DNA of 64,000 nucleotides, taken from Gerris lacustris. Its lineage: Eukaryota; Arthropoda; Insecta; Hemiptera; Gerridae. The notes beneath the pieces were generated by a model, which was not told the DNA's origin, ran no database searches, and saw only the letters and a list, made by a program, of their open reading frames with translations. The translations under genes were made by a program, and so were the position numbers. Location: assembly GCA_951217055.1 (NCBI GenBank), contig OX578276.1, positions 59,519,307 to 59,583,306 of the forward strand, read 5' to 3'. Numbering within the stretch: position 1 is the stretch's first letter; the number at the start of each line of letters is the position of its first letter. This document shows, in pieces, positions 49,967 through 63,654 of the stretch.

Positions 49967-50030
49967 ACTATGCTTATTCTTATACATGTCTGTAGGGTAT
50001 TAATACCCAAAAGACAAGAATAAGCATAGT
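49967..50030. repeat. Hairpin with 15-bp perfect arms and inner palindrome
   Basis: ACTATGCTTATTCTT (49967-49981) pairs with 50016-50030, and the loop contains the perfect palindrome GGGTATTAATACCC (49995-50008). It is probably a remnant of a foldback element. Confidence 0.85.
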
Positions 50031-50128
50031 AATCAATAATATGTTAATTCACTCATTATAAATATATTATGTTAGATAAGGGAGCTTCTATGGAGGTCAT
50101 CTTAAAGGCAAAACACAAACTGAACGTA

Positions 50129-50222
50129 AAATGAAATAACTTTAATATGAAAACAGCTTCGAAAGGCCATCATCACTGCATATTGCGGCTGAAAGCTGCT
50201 TTCATATTAAAGTTATTTCAAT
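50129..50222. repeat. Hairpin with ~37-bp arms and hammerhead-like loop
   Basis: TGAAATAACTTTAATATGAA and following AACAGCTTCGAAAGGC pair with the complement ending at 50222. On the minus strand the region reads GCAGTGATGATGGCC then TTTCGAAGCTG, a relative of the 45392 motif, but with a mutated CTGATGA core. Confidence 0.8.
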
Positions 50223-50250
50223 TTACATGGAGAGACAGTTTGTGGTTTTT

Positions 50251-51399
<1,149 letters not shown>

Positions 51400-52290
51400 A
51401 TAGACATGTAAGACTAGTGTCTAACTGGTTTTATATGTATGGAGTTCAGATATCTACAAGCATGAGATGGGCGTTTTTAGACGTATGTAAGGCCAAGACT
51501 TGGTTGCTTTGTGTTCTTTTTCTTTCCTCACGGACTGGAAATTGATTTTTAAAACAAACCCATGGTAAGATAAATCATAGAGGGTTTGAAGTTGTGTGCA
51601 GGGCGTTGCTTTCCAGTAATATTATGACAGGTATACGCAGCTCACACGGCGGCAGAGGCAACGGCTTATGCTAATGCCCGGCACCGTCTTGCTCAGAGCC
51701 CCACACCCACGCCAAAACACAAATTAACTTGTCAATAGGTCCGACATTCATCAAACCCTATGTAAATTTTTCATTATACCCGGTTATAATCTGTCGTAGG
51801 GCCATAACTCAGCCGAATCCAAGAGAACCACCGCCGCCCGCCACCCGGCCCATATAATAAACTCTCTTCGTATAAAATCCGAGGTCCTGTTTTTCAATCG
51901 AAGGACATTTGCATGGAACATTCGTTATCGTGGAATGCTACAGATTCGGGATTTATCTGATCCTCTGTACAGATATGCAGATTTGATTGCGCCTTAATTA
52001 ATTATTCCCGATTCCCCGCCAGCCGTGCACAAGTACCGACCTTTTATCCGATTCAATTATTTCATTATACACCGTTCAAAACAATCGGAATATAAATAAC
52101 GACAGCAACGTAACGAGTAGCCTCGAAAAAACTAGTGATGAAGACGTTAGCTTTAATCCACGGATCGTTTACTGTGTGTGAATAATCACTTTTTCCTTGT
52201 ATGGTAAGCTGGAATTGGAGCCGCGGCAGAACTGGTATTCTCAGATTTCTATCGGTGGACAAACACTCTTCTCTTCACCGCCTGTCTCCA
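51400..52290. other. Skew-switch island 12, candidate regulatory element (switch near 51680)
   Basis: The longest GC-richer non-coding block. G-rich sequence up to GGCGGCAGAGGCAACGG is followed by CCCCACACCCACGCC and CCACCGCCGCCCGCCACCCG. It also contains a perfect octamer ATTTGCAT (51907-51914), an octamer-like ATGCTAAT (51668-51675), TTAATTAATTA near 51994-52004 and GATTTATCTGATCC. This density suits an enhancer of a developmental gene, but the gene is not in the window. The small frame at 52065-52262 (minus) is not recognisable. Confidence 0.5.
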
Positions 52291-53099
52291 GTCTGTCTCT
52301 ATAAATTAAAGAAATGTAACCTGTAATAACAATGAACCGGCTTTAAAAGATCAGATAGAGCTCAATTCTATCACCTATTATACCAATATGGTAACTTATT
52401 TGTCTGATTCTATTATAGCAAATAGAAAATTTATAATTATTGGTGGGTTCGTTTTAACTTTGAGCAAATTAAACAACAAAATACGTTCCCACACTGCAGC
52501 GGCTAATCATATTATTTTCTCTTCAAATTACGCTTTATCTAAAATAAGTTGAAAATATCCAATAAATAATATTGTTTGTTCGCTTGATTAAAAATATTTA
52601 ATTATGCAGTATGCATAAAATTATTGAACCGTGACTTTTTAATAATAAGTTATAGGTAATCTAATTACTGTATAAAATAAGTTGAACGATGCTATGAGAA
52701 AATCCAGCAAACAAGAAATTTCCACATTCTTTTTAAAGGATTCGTACAAAGGTATTTTCACGCCCCCTGCAGAAGTTAACAAGGTATGATTTCAGGTTGC
52801 CCACAAAGCAGCAGGTTATAAGAGAAAATGTCTGTCATCTTGCTGTCAAAACGTCTTTATAAAAATTAGCATTACACGACCTGTAAGAGTGTCTGTAAAC
52901 CAGTTATTTAAATCAATTATAATTCAGTTTAATGGAATATTGTTTTCTTTTAAAAAAAAAAAATAATAATAATAACTAACTATGTTATTAAATAGTCAGG
53001 AAAATAAGTATATGCATCAAGTAGATAGATAGGAATCTTTTTTTAAAAAAAATAAAATAAAAAAAACAGGTTAAAATAGATAAAAAATAAAATTATAGC
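52291..53099. other. Unannotated AT-rich stretch
   Basis: Nothing could be supported except short A/T and AAT runs near 52951-52977. Confidence 0.4.
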
Positions 53100-53840
53100 C
53101 ACATAGCCGATGTCATATAGAAAGTGGGTCGATTAGGAGCTGAGATAACTTGTAAACGTCCGAAACAATGAAGGAAGTTGGATGCCCCATAGTTTCCCCT
53201 GGGGTTAATAGCGCCTAATGGCTGCCTTGTTCGCACATTAACAGCTGATTATTACCGTCTCGGACGTAATTAGATTCCGATCGAATCGTGACAATGGTTT
53301 TTAATGCTTTATTGAACTTAGAAGAGAAGCACGAAAAAAACTGTAATAACAGTGCAGAAAAGCGATAACTGATTCTTTAACAGGTAGCGAAAGAGAGGAG
53401 AAATGATAGAAACAAGAAACTTCATCTTAAGTTATCGGCATCTCGATAATAGCAGGGGGTCGAACAGCCTGAAAACAACTTTTTTATTATTTCTAAGATC
53501 ACTTTCTCTTATAATGGTTATTTTCAGTAAATAAACGGGAAAATAACGCGAGTCTAAAAAGGCGTGGCAGAACGAAGTTGACGTTCGTCTGTTTATGCGT
53601 TTCTACGAACTTTTGTGAGAGATAAAATAGCATTAAAAGAAGAATAGCGGAGAGGGTGAAAAGAGGGGTGAAAAAAAATGAAGAAATAAGAAGCTGGCAG
53701 CCCTTTAAGAGGAAATTTTAATTGGCAGGCGAATTGAAGTTTTGGCCACGAGGAGAGCTAGTGTCGAGTGCCTCCACCATCAGACCACACCCGGGCAGAC
53801 CCGCAGCTTTAAGAAAGCTTTATTATTTAAACTAAATTAA
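53100..53840. other. Two GC-richer blocks; skew-switch island 13 (switch near 53770)
   Basis: The block at 53150-53320 contains CCTAATGGCTGCC, the E-box CAGCTG followed by ATTATTACC, and GACGTAATTAGATTCCG, which are homeodomain and bHLH-type sites. The block at 53560-53830 is purine-rich (GGAGAGGGTG, GAGGGGTG) and then C-rich (CCTCCACCATCAGACCACAC). No coding frame was recognised. Confidence 0.45.
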
Positions 53841-56800
53841 TATAAAAACAAGTGTATCAAAGAAACTGGTTTTTCCCGGTGGGTCCATTATCCTGAGCCT
53901 GGGATAGAGGGAAATTTATATTCCTTCTCGGCCCATTTAATAAATCTACTTCCTCTGAATTATGTTATTTATCAAAAGATGTTGTCCAAGATAATAAAAA
54001 AATTAAGACAAAAAAAAACTGCCCTTCGTGGTTGAAGAATTAAATAGAAGTATTCATAAGGACATTGTCAACTCTGGTTCCTTTTAAAATAAATGTTTTA
54101 TAAATGGGAGCCCTCTATTAAATCAACAATCAATGTAATTTTTGATCGTCATTAAAAAATGTATATGCGCGCACCTTATCATTATTTAATTTCTTATTTA
54201 GCGTGAGAAATTCGTTAATGAAGATATAGATTAAACTGCTATACTCGATGTTTTAGAGGAAATGAAAAATTAATTCTCTAAAACAAACAGCCGTAATAAA
54301 TTAAAGCTAAGATATTATATATTAATAAATAGGTATCGGAGGTAAATAATAATATTTTTAGTCTGTGGTATAATATCAAAAATAGATATGTTGGTTCAAC
54401 AGTATAATTTAGGGATTTTAAATTAATAGTATATATAAAGCAATTAATATATGTTTAACGTTTTCGAATATTAAAAGTTACCAAATAAGTTTTAAAAAGA
54501 TTTTTAATTTTAAAAATATTTTAGAGAGTAAAAGTTTGACTAGTTTCTTATCCACCTAATTTTTAAAATTCCTGTCACTATCTTTGGTTCCTTAACATCC
54601 CTCTCGCCTTTAACTTCTGATGCCATCCAAGCACATTCTTTGTGTTAAAACAGTGAAATAAATATTCTTGTATTATTCTAATATTAACAAAAAAAATAAT
54701 TTTTTTTTGTTCACATTTGTACATCAAAATACAATATGAATGTGTATATCAAAGTGCAACATTCAGTGTAAGAGATGTAGAAATAAAAAATAATCATCGT
54801 AATAAAATAAACCGTGAATACTAAAATCTAAAAATAAACGCTGTACTAAGATATTAAGTAATAGTCTGGCGATTTGCAGGAGCTAACGACATGGAAGCAG
54901 TAGTCAACCGAGCCGAAGGGTCGGGAAAAATGACAGGTTTTTATACATAACAAGGTCGTTTTTATGTTTCATAAATGTAAAACGTCCTGGATCTTGCTTA
55001 TACCGAGGGCCTATGTTACGGCATGTTGTTTTTATAAGCATACTATGATGTGCATACATTCGAAATGTATATTACACTTTAAAACATGACCTTCTAAGCC
55101 TATATCTATGTAATATGATGAAACTCATGAATAAGAAAAGAGACACAAGGTTTTATGTATTAAAAAAAAAGGCAATCCATGGTTGGAAAACACGACTGTA
55201 AAAAGTGTAAAAATTGAATTTACTGTTTGTTCCCCCCCCCCTTTTTTTATTATATTTCTCGTGTTATTTGATGGGACAGGGCAATATGCTTGGCTTACTC
55301 AAACTAAGACATTCCTCTTAAACCCCTCTCCGAACACCGACGTATTATCTAGTTTGATTCCGAACAAGTTCACATTTTTCAAAGAAGATGTTTAAAATGG
55401 TGTAATAACCTAATGTAGAGTTAACGGGGATACATGCAACACAAATTTTGTATTCTGGTACGTAAGTTCCTTTTCTTATCATGGGACAGTTGTTGGGTTT
55501 GCTACATAATAACCGATAGTAAATCCTAGAGGACAGTGGAAGAGTTAAGATAGTTATATAGAAAGCAAACACGAATCTTTCGAGTCAAGTAAACTCACTG
55601 GTAAAACAAAACTAAAAGGTTATCTAAGACAAATCCCTATTCAGCCAGATTAATTAATGTTTGATTTAAGACAAGAGAATTTTCCCTTTAGACTGAAGAA
55701 ATTAAGAAACAATAACGATTCAACTCGCCTTGTCCAGGTTTCCAGAGAGGACTTTTGATGACGGTGTATCGAAAGTTTTGAAATCTGAAGTTTTGCTCTA
55801 ACTGTTAAAAGCTGAACCAAGTTAAGGTTGAACTCAGTGATTTGAATCTAAATCTCTAACTGAGCTTTCAAAAGTAGAGACGAAACAAAGTAATTTGTTA
55901 TAATTACTTCAGCCACCATTCCTTATCATCAGATTTTCATTATAAATATTAGAAGGAATGTTTTTATGTAAAATATGTATTTTCTACATAATTCATAAAA
56001 ATAAAATTACAAGTACGCTTCATATACGAGTATTAACACTATAATTAATATTTCTACAGTAAAATGTAGGAGAAGTGTATTATTATCGACTTTAACTTAT
56101 TTACGAAATTCCCATTCGTCAGAAGTTTAATTAATTGCTGCCAAACTCTAATCTTTCTAAAATTTGATAACCTGAAATTAAAAATCCATAAAAGATTTGG
56201 TCGACACAGATTACCTAGATCAGATAACAATTAGTCTTAAAGACTCTCATTACTAAATGGGTAATTATGAATGGCACAAGATTCAAAACGTTTGCTCTGT
56301 TTTGACTGAACCAATTTGTTAAAGGAAATTATAGTTATTATTGTTCTTCCTTAAAGATTAATTAAAGAAATTCACTCAGTAGAGGCTGGTTTTAGACAAG
56401 AATTTTAAAGCGTGTGAAATGTTTTAGGCCCTTTGATTCTCACCCTAACTAAGTGACCGATCTATTGTTCAAGTGCGTTACAATCTTAATCGAGATAGCG
56501 ATACTTGACGATAACATTGACTCTGGAATCATAAATCATTACTTGAACTCTCGCTGAAATATTAATTGCCTTCGTTATAAAAAATATAAGAGTTTCCCGA
56601 ATAAAACCCTACGTGTTAAGATCACCTCAACTTTTAACAATTCAATAAACTGTTTTTGTCACGAGAATATGAGACCGGCACGCAAGAAATTAATCTGTTC
56701 CCTTATTTCCATATAGTCTATTAAAATATAACAAAATTTTTAAAGCGACATATTAAAATCAAGCAGTCAGGTTTTTATCGAATCATATTTATTAACTGTA

Positions 56801-57241
56801 TTAGAAAAAAAAATAATAATAATAATAATAATAACCTCCAATAGAAGTGAACAATAAAAATCAATTATGATATTATAGGGTCAATCGGTTTCCCTCTGTT
56901 ATTTATTTCTAACTGACGGAAACCTAGATTTGACTGAAGTTATAGCGTGGGCCAGATAACTCTTAGGTATGCTTACTGTCATAAAAAAATCTATTTCTCA
57001 GGTTTAGTTAGAAAAATATATCAAGAGTCTATATCAATAAAATGATAGATTCAATTTTGTATTGCACTATTATAACTTAATTATATTAAAACAATAATTT
57101 CTAAATATTTTTCTAGACCATGGTCATCATGAGATTTATTCAAATAAGTATTAGCTTGGCAAATTTTATGTCACGTAATAACATGTAAACTTAAAGAAGT
57201 GCGGACATTCTACACTGTTTGGGATTTAATCTAAAACATTA
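53841..57241. other. Long unannotated AT-rich stretch
   Basis: No gene could be supported. Minor items are a run of 10 C then T's at 55232-55248 and an (AAT)n repeat at 56812-56834. Short frames at 55183-55395 and 55345-55572 overlap on opposite strands and lack domains. Confidence 0.4.
56812..56834. repeat. (AAT)n microsatellite
   Basis: About eight AAT units following an A run. Confidence 0.9.
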
Positions 57242-57271
57242 TAGCAAAGTCTTTAGGTTAGGCTAGGTGAA

Positions 57272-57326
57272 AGTAAAAGGACAGTTGAAGACAAAGACAA
57301 GTAAAAGGACAGTTGAAGACAAAGAC
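57272..57326. repeat. 28-bp tandem duplication
   Basis: The unit beginning AGTAAAAGGACAGTTGAAGA occurs twice in tandem with no visible mismatch, the second unit lacking its last base. It leads into a purine-rich run. Confidence 0.9.
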
Positions 57327-57369
57327 GGAAAGAAATAATAGTACAAAGAATTTGTAGGAAATACAAGAA

Positions 57370-58105
57370 GAAGAAATAGGCTGATAGTGGGCCTGAGATG
57401 GACCGGCTACACGACGCGACGCTTCTCATCCCTCGAGTCGTTCCGCACGAATTCACGCCGCCTTCCCGGCAGGCTCGGCAATTCTTCTTGAATAAGGTAA
57501 ATTTAATTTTCCTTAAAAGCCGAATATGTTGTATACGTCGGAGTTGCCTTTAAATATAATTCTTGAGTGTTATGTGGATTGTGGATTTATGGAAGGGAGG
57601 GCATACAGGCGAAGTGAATACTACGGGTTCGGCTGTGAGACGTGCCCGTCCCTCTTCGACCGTTCCATCAGATAGCTATAAACGCCGTGATGGGTTTATA
57701 CCCGGTCTCGAAGTTTTAGAAACAAACAAGTACGGGGAGCGATTTGAGGGACGGAGTGAGGTTTTTCCGGTCGAACAGGTAGCATTACGGTTACTATTTG
57801 AGGTCGGGATTGAAGGTTGGGATCTGAGCTTGGGTAATGGGCCCTCCGATCTCCTCGTGCGCTTTCATTAGGGAGTTTTTACTCTTCTGTTCTGTGTCGC
57901 GCATTAGCCGTGGAAGGGATGAAATATAAACAAGGCCGTGGTAGTGGGGGGCCGCTAATAACAATAATCTGGCCGCTAGTTAACATTCTCGGTGATTACC
58001 GGGGCCCGGCGAGCTGCCCGAGCCGACCAGCGCACACAGCATACTGGGATACTCGAACATGGATGGAATCAACCTCACGCAACCTCGTCTTGAGCTAACA
58101 TCTAA
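57370..58105. other. Skew-switch island 14 (switch near 58015)
   Basis: GC-richer for about 700 bp. G-rich up to GGTAGTGGGGGGCCGC and GGGGCCCGGCGAGC, then C-rich (CCCGAGCCGACCAGCGCACAC, CAACCTCACGCAACC). Two plus-strand frames (57563-57871, 102 codons; 57910-58098) show no domain, no codon preference I can recognise and no splice context, so they are not called. An unrecognised exon cannot be excluded. Confidence 0.45.
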
Positions 58106-59279
58106 CTACTCTCGTCCTTTTACTTAAGAATATGATGTAGACTTCAATATAGTTTAGACTCTAGACTACCCAATTTTTTAGTTCTAAGCTAAAAAGAAAT
58201 CCACGACCTAATGAACATATACATATTTAATTTCAAATCTTTTATGTAAACAATGCTACTTAATTATTCACAGTTAAGATTAAAGAAGAACTAGTTTCAC
58301 TATTATAATGTTGATTTTTAATCAGTTGCTTCCTGTAACTGCTTCATTAATTTGATAACCGGTTATGTTTCAGTTGCATGTTCGCTTGAAGATGCATAGG
58401 CAATCTGGAATCAAGGACCACTACTCTCACTAAGATAGTTACTTAGTCGTAGTCGGTACCAAGAAACCGATCAATGCACCATTAGCATCTAATACGCTAT
58501 AATTAGCAACCAATAGCTTCATAATCAGCATCAAAGACAATGTAATATTATTCCACATGTCGACGCAAAGAGGAATGTAATGATTCATCACGATACTATT
58601 TATCTTAACGCCTACTCAACTAAACACAAAAGGACAAGTAAAGGTGTGTAATTAATAGCACAGTAAATATTTATCAAATGTATCATTATTCGGCAGATTT
58701 ATATACTGATTTAAAGCATTGTAGTCCAATTTAATTGTATTATTCTAAAAAAATAAATTAAAAAAAAAAAAAAAACACCTTACCAAACATTATCATAATT
58801 AGTTTTTTTTTAGAGTAAAAGCGACAAAGCCTTCTTAAAATGATTTTTTTTCTCGATCATTAAACTTAAGGTCGAATTCTGATGTTTGAATAAAATAGTC
58901 ATTCAGAGAATTATTCTCATTCTCTTCAAAACAAAAGTACATAAACATCCTCTTAAGCCCTGTATCCTATTCCACCGGAAAGAGTTATCATTATCATTTT
59001 CAATCTACAAAAAAAGGGATCCAGTTTCTAGGGCTGAAGAAATAATGTTCACAGGAGGATTGTCAATGCCATGTCGGGTGGTCTCCTTTATTTTAACTAA
59101 ATCTCTAAAGCGATTCTACGGGGTAGCCAAGCTTAGCATAACTTTGAATTGAAAGTAGAGAATCTATCCCAGATAAGAAGCAAGTAAAGATCTATTAGTA
59201 GTACAGGTGCTTTGGAGCGAATACAATTTGACGTATCGACCTAGTTCTATCAACCACAAGAATGCATTTTGTATAAAGA
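58106..59279. other. Unannotated AT-rich stretch
   Basis: No feature could be supported. An A run is at about 58759-58774. Confidence 0.4.
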
Positions 59280-59600
59280 AGAGATAAAAGGGAAGGCCTA
59301 AGTCCTGTAAGTGAAGTTGTTTGGACGGAGGAAGAGAAGGTCCATGTCCAAAGGACGAGAACTCGAGGATGATGGAGGGGATGTAACCCCCCCCCCCCCC
59401 TCGCTCCTGAGGGCATCACATACCATTCACCTGTAGGCCCACACGCACGACTACAACACGCACTCACAACTACGCTCGCACACACTCGCCGGCCCCCTCT
59501 ACACTGTAATCATTATGCACAAGCAAATGTTTACCCTGGATGCCAAAACCGGCTTAATAGCCAGCCTCACTCTTAACACACATAGTAATTACCCAAAAAT
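59280..59600. other. Skew-switch island 15 (switch near 59385) with poly-C tract
   Basis: About 39 G and 13 C in 59281-59385, against about 18 G and 63 C in 59386-59520. The switch point is a run of 14 C (59387-59400). The right side is rich in CACAC and CACGCAC. One of the strongest skew jumps in the window; no gene was recognised. Confidence 0.7.
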
Positions 59601-60938
<1,338 letters not shown>

Positions 60939-60985
60939 ATTGCCATTATATTTTGAGGTAAAAAATTAGGGGTGTAAAAGATAAG

Positions 60986-62450
60986 CAGGGCCGTCGCGTG
61001 GTTTGTAGGCGCCCAAGGCAAGACTTTAATTGACGCCCCCCCCCCCCCGTATAACTCGTAATTTTGTTCGTTCCAGTTTTGGTTCGGGGGATGATACCCT
61101 AGCTCTTTAAAGCCACTCCATAATCCACCACCTATGGACCCGCCGTGATCCGGACTGTAAAAACCGGCAGCTATTATAAATATACAGCATTGAACATTGA
61201 AAGGCATTCGCCTGGCTTTTGCATGAGCAAATGTTGTCAGAATTTCTCTAAAGTCTAAGTTTTTTGCTGGTAATTTTCTATTGCTAGAATGGCGAGAGAG
61301 TTCAGCCTTTCCTGTGCCTTTGTAAAGCGAGGCTGTTTGGGTGTCATCAATTTTGTCGCCTAACTCAACAATTTATCCCTAACTTTACCGTATTGGTGTC
61401 TAAGAGCCTGAACAGCACTTATGTGAGCTTCCCTACGCGTTTCACACACTTGCTTTAAAGTAAGTGCTTTAGTATGGTCGCTTATTACACACTAGCACTT
61501 CGTTGAACTAGAGAAGATGGTAAGGCGTTGTAAAATACCAAATAAAGGTGTAGATTTAACTGATGATTTTGCTCCATCAGCAATTACTAGGTATAGGCTA
61601 TGGGACTCACAAGGAATGATCACAGCCAAAGGGAAGTTGTCCAGTACACGGGTTGAACTCCTTTATGTACACCTGCCATGTTGGCGCCGTTATCATATGC
61701 TTGACCACGACAGTTTGTCATGTTCAAACCGCACTCTTCCATTTCTTTACAGAAATGTTTTTTGTACAGCAGGTCAGCGAGATTTTCTTCAGTGATTTCT
61801 TCGGCAACTCGATAGGCTATAAAGCTTTCTTCTAATTTGATCTTCCCATCATCATCTTCAGTGACGTAGCGAATCGTTAAAGAAACTTGCTCCTTGTGAC
61901 TTATGTCGGGAGTACAATAACGGAAAAATATCTGGCTTCCTTTATTTTCGTCAAGATACTTTCCTTTACTGAGTCGCCTAGTACCTATAGTTATTAGCTC
62001 ATTTTGTATTGACACACTTAATAAAGTTCAAGAAAGTTTCCATTATTTTTTGTGAAAACTTTGGAAGTTGACCCACGAAAAGACGAAAAGCCATATTGTG
62101 CTCTGTTAGATATAAAGTAATTTCCACTCACCGACGCAATACTTGTTCTCAACGCTGAGCCTCAGTTTCAATTTGCTTCATGATGTGCTGGTTGATTGAT
62201 ATTTCTCCTTTAATTATTTTTTCTGCTTCAATCCATGAAGCCATATTTTTAAAATGGTCTGGTGACAACTCATGGGATTTTAAACGGTCTGCCAAATTTT
62301 TCTAGTTTTTAAAACCCATTGCTTGACCAAAATATGACTTTGATGAGGGATTAAACAATTTGATTTTTTGTTTTTTACCCACGGTGGCGCCCCCCTGACC
62401 GCGGCGCCCAAGGCGACCGCCTCGGTCGCCCCACCCACGCGACGGCCCTG
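60986..62450 (-). mobile_element. hAT-superfamily DNA transposon, complete ends, inactive
   Basis: The element begins CAGGGCCGTCGCGTGG at 60986 and ends with its exact complement at 62450. It is flanked by identical 8-bp target duplications AAGATAAG (60978-60985 and 62451-62458). CAGGG-type ends and an 8-bp duplication are diagnostic of hAT transposons. Subterminal GGCGCCCAAGGC blocks occur inside both ends. The 1465-bp length is short for an autonomous hAT of this type, consistent with internal deletion of the transposase. A run of 13 C lies near the left end (61036-61048). The perfect duplication suggests a fairly recent insertion of an already dead copy moved in trans. Confidence 0.92.
61090..62385 (-). 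pseudogene. ZMYM1-like (DUF4371) hAT transposase, decayed and deleted
   Basis: Minus-strand remnants match the order of ZMYM1-type hAT transposases, the enzymes that cut and paste the element. From the N-terminal side: SSKSYFGQAMGFKN then KNLADRLKSHELSPDHFKN (62350-62235), with stops where relatives have Trp; IETEAQR and VEITLYLTEHNMAFR (about 62185-62080); then a 132-codon open frame (62015-61620) with CTPDISHKEQVSL and CRGQAYDNGANMAGVHKGVQ, the RNase-H-like core. Relatives usually have Asp just before CTPD; here it is Tyr, so a catalytic residue seems lost. A C-terminal CETRREAHISAVQALRHQYG block follows near 61450-61390. Sequence between the N-terminal part and the core is missing. The product cannot be functional. 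Confidence 0.85.
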
Positions 62451-62664
62451 AAGATAAGATTCAACCAGCGGTCGTTTGAGAGAGGGGCGGTAAGCTGCCC
62501 CGGCTACTGCCTCCACACAGCAACCTGAAAGAAAAAGGTTCTGCTCAAACCTCATGGTTTCAATTTTTTGCCGTTCTTAATGTAACCTCAAATTAACAAA
62601 TGTAACGCAAAAACTGAGCTCCATATCTAGTTTTTGGACTTCAATTATAGAAACCCAATCTTTT

Positions 62665-62867
62665 TTTTTTTTTTTTCTTTTGGGTTTTAGTCCCGATCAA
62701 CTGCCAGGGTTATTACAGGACGGGGGTTATCCGGCCACTTTACTCATCTAATCGATGAGATCATCAGTGTGAAACATGTCTTACCCCGCTAGGATTCGAA
62801 CTCACAGCCGGGATTTAGACCTTGGTTTCAGAGTCGAGTGCGCTAACCCCTCGGCTACACCGGGGTA
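62665..62867 (-). mobile_element. tRNA-derived SINE with 16-bp target duplication
   Basis: On the minus strand a tRNA-like head (acceptor CTTACCC pairing with GGGTAAG) carries an A box TAGCCGAGGGG (plus 62847-62857) and a B box GAGTTCGAATCC (plus 62792-62803). A long variable arm suggests a tRNA-Ser or Leu ancestor; the anticodon stem is decayed. An unrelated body of about 110 bp follows, ending in an A-rich tail (T run at 62661-62676 on the plus strand). The target duplication AGAAACCCAATCTTTT is exact at 62649-62664 and 62868-62883. SINEs are transcribed by RNA polymerase III and moved by a partner LINE, which is not identified here. Confidence 0.9.
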
Positions 62868-62883
62868 AGAAACCCAATCTTTT

Positions 62884-63282
62884 AATCAAATAAAGTAAAA
62901 AAAGAGTAATTATTAATTTTCTGTCCTTAATAAAGTTATAGAAACTTTCATTAAAAAAATTACATGGGAATGATTAAGAAATTAGAGGAAATAAACTTAG
63001 AAAATAGATAGGAAAACTTATCATAATCAAAGCTAAAATATATAGAGCTGAGAAAAAAAACAAAACAGAAATTAAAAACAACGACCACACCATTAAGCTA
63101 TTAAGTAAGCAATTATAAATATTCTAGAATTAGTTACTAACAATGACACACACCTTAAAAATAATAACATAGAGGTCACTCGAACAAAATATTGAGTGAA
63201 GCTGACAAAGCTCTTATCCTCTCAATTAAATTACTTCTATTTAAAAAACGAATTGTGAGTTGTTACCGCAAGTTCGTATGTT
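62884..63282. other. Unannotated AT-rich stretch
   Basis: No feature could be supported. Confidence 0.4.
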
Positions 63283-63329
63283 ATCAAATGAGGATGTCCC
63301 TACCGTCGATACTTGCTTGATCTGGAGAT

Positions 63330-63368
63330 CTCTGGACCGGTTTCGGCTAAACGCCATCATCAGCAGAG
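63330..63368 (-). ncRNA. Hammerhead-ribozyme-like motif, left arm
   Basis: On the minus strand: stem I CTCTG, core CTGATGA, stem II TGGC-GTTTA-GCC, GAAA, stem III ACCGGT (self-complementary), cleavage triplet GTC, then CAGAG, which pairs perfectly with CTCTG. Core bases match the hammerhead consensus. An unpaired T between CTGATGA and the GGC/GCC stem departs from the classical form. The palindromic stem III suggests activity, if any, as a dimer. Confidence 0.6.
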
Positions 63369-63615
63369 TCGAAGTCTCTCGTAGCACTCAACACACTCAT
63401 CGAGTCTATACATGAGAGTGTGCAGTCCCTAATGAAGCCGCATCAAATATAAATATGATAGTAGAAACTATCATAGACCAGGTAGGTGTTCAGCTCTGAG
63501 AAGAGTCCCACTGTTCTGTTCAAAACGAGAAACTTCACCAAGGTGAATAAATTAAGAGTGTTGGAAGGAAGTAGGTAGACTCGATGAGTGTGTCGAGTGC
63601 TACGAGAGACTTCGA

Positions 63616-63654
63616 CTCTGCTGATGATGGCGTATAGCCGAAACCGGTCCAGTG
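63616..63654 (+). ncRNA. Hammerhead-ribozyme-like motif, right arm
   Basis: Plus-strand counterpart: CTCTG, CTGATGA (63621-63627), TGGCGTATAGCC, GAAAC (63640-63644), CGGTC (63645-63649), then CAGTG. One mismatch in stem I (T instead of A) compared with the left-arm copy, otherwise the same core. Confidence 0.55.

Noticed and set aside
57563..57871. 102-codon open frame in a GC-richer island
   Set aside because: No domain recognised; length is not surprising for GC-richer DNA. Kept only as a remote possibility of an exon.
62280..62555. 91-codon minus-strand open frame
   Set aside because: It crosses the hAT target duplication and TIR into transposase remnant, so it is a chimera of flank and element.
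62771..62867. Functional tRNA-Ser/Leu gene
   Set aside because: The anticodon stem does not pair, and the sequence has a SINE body, A tail and target duplication.
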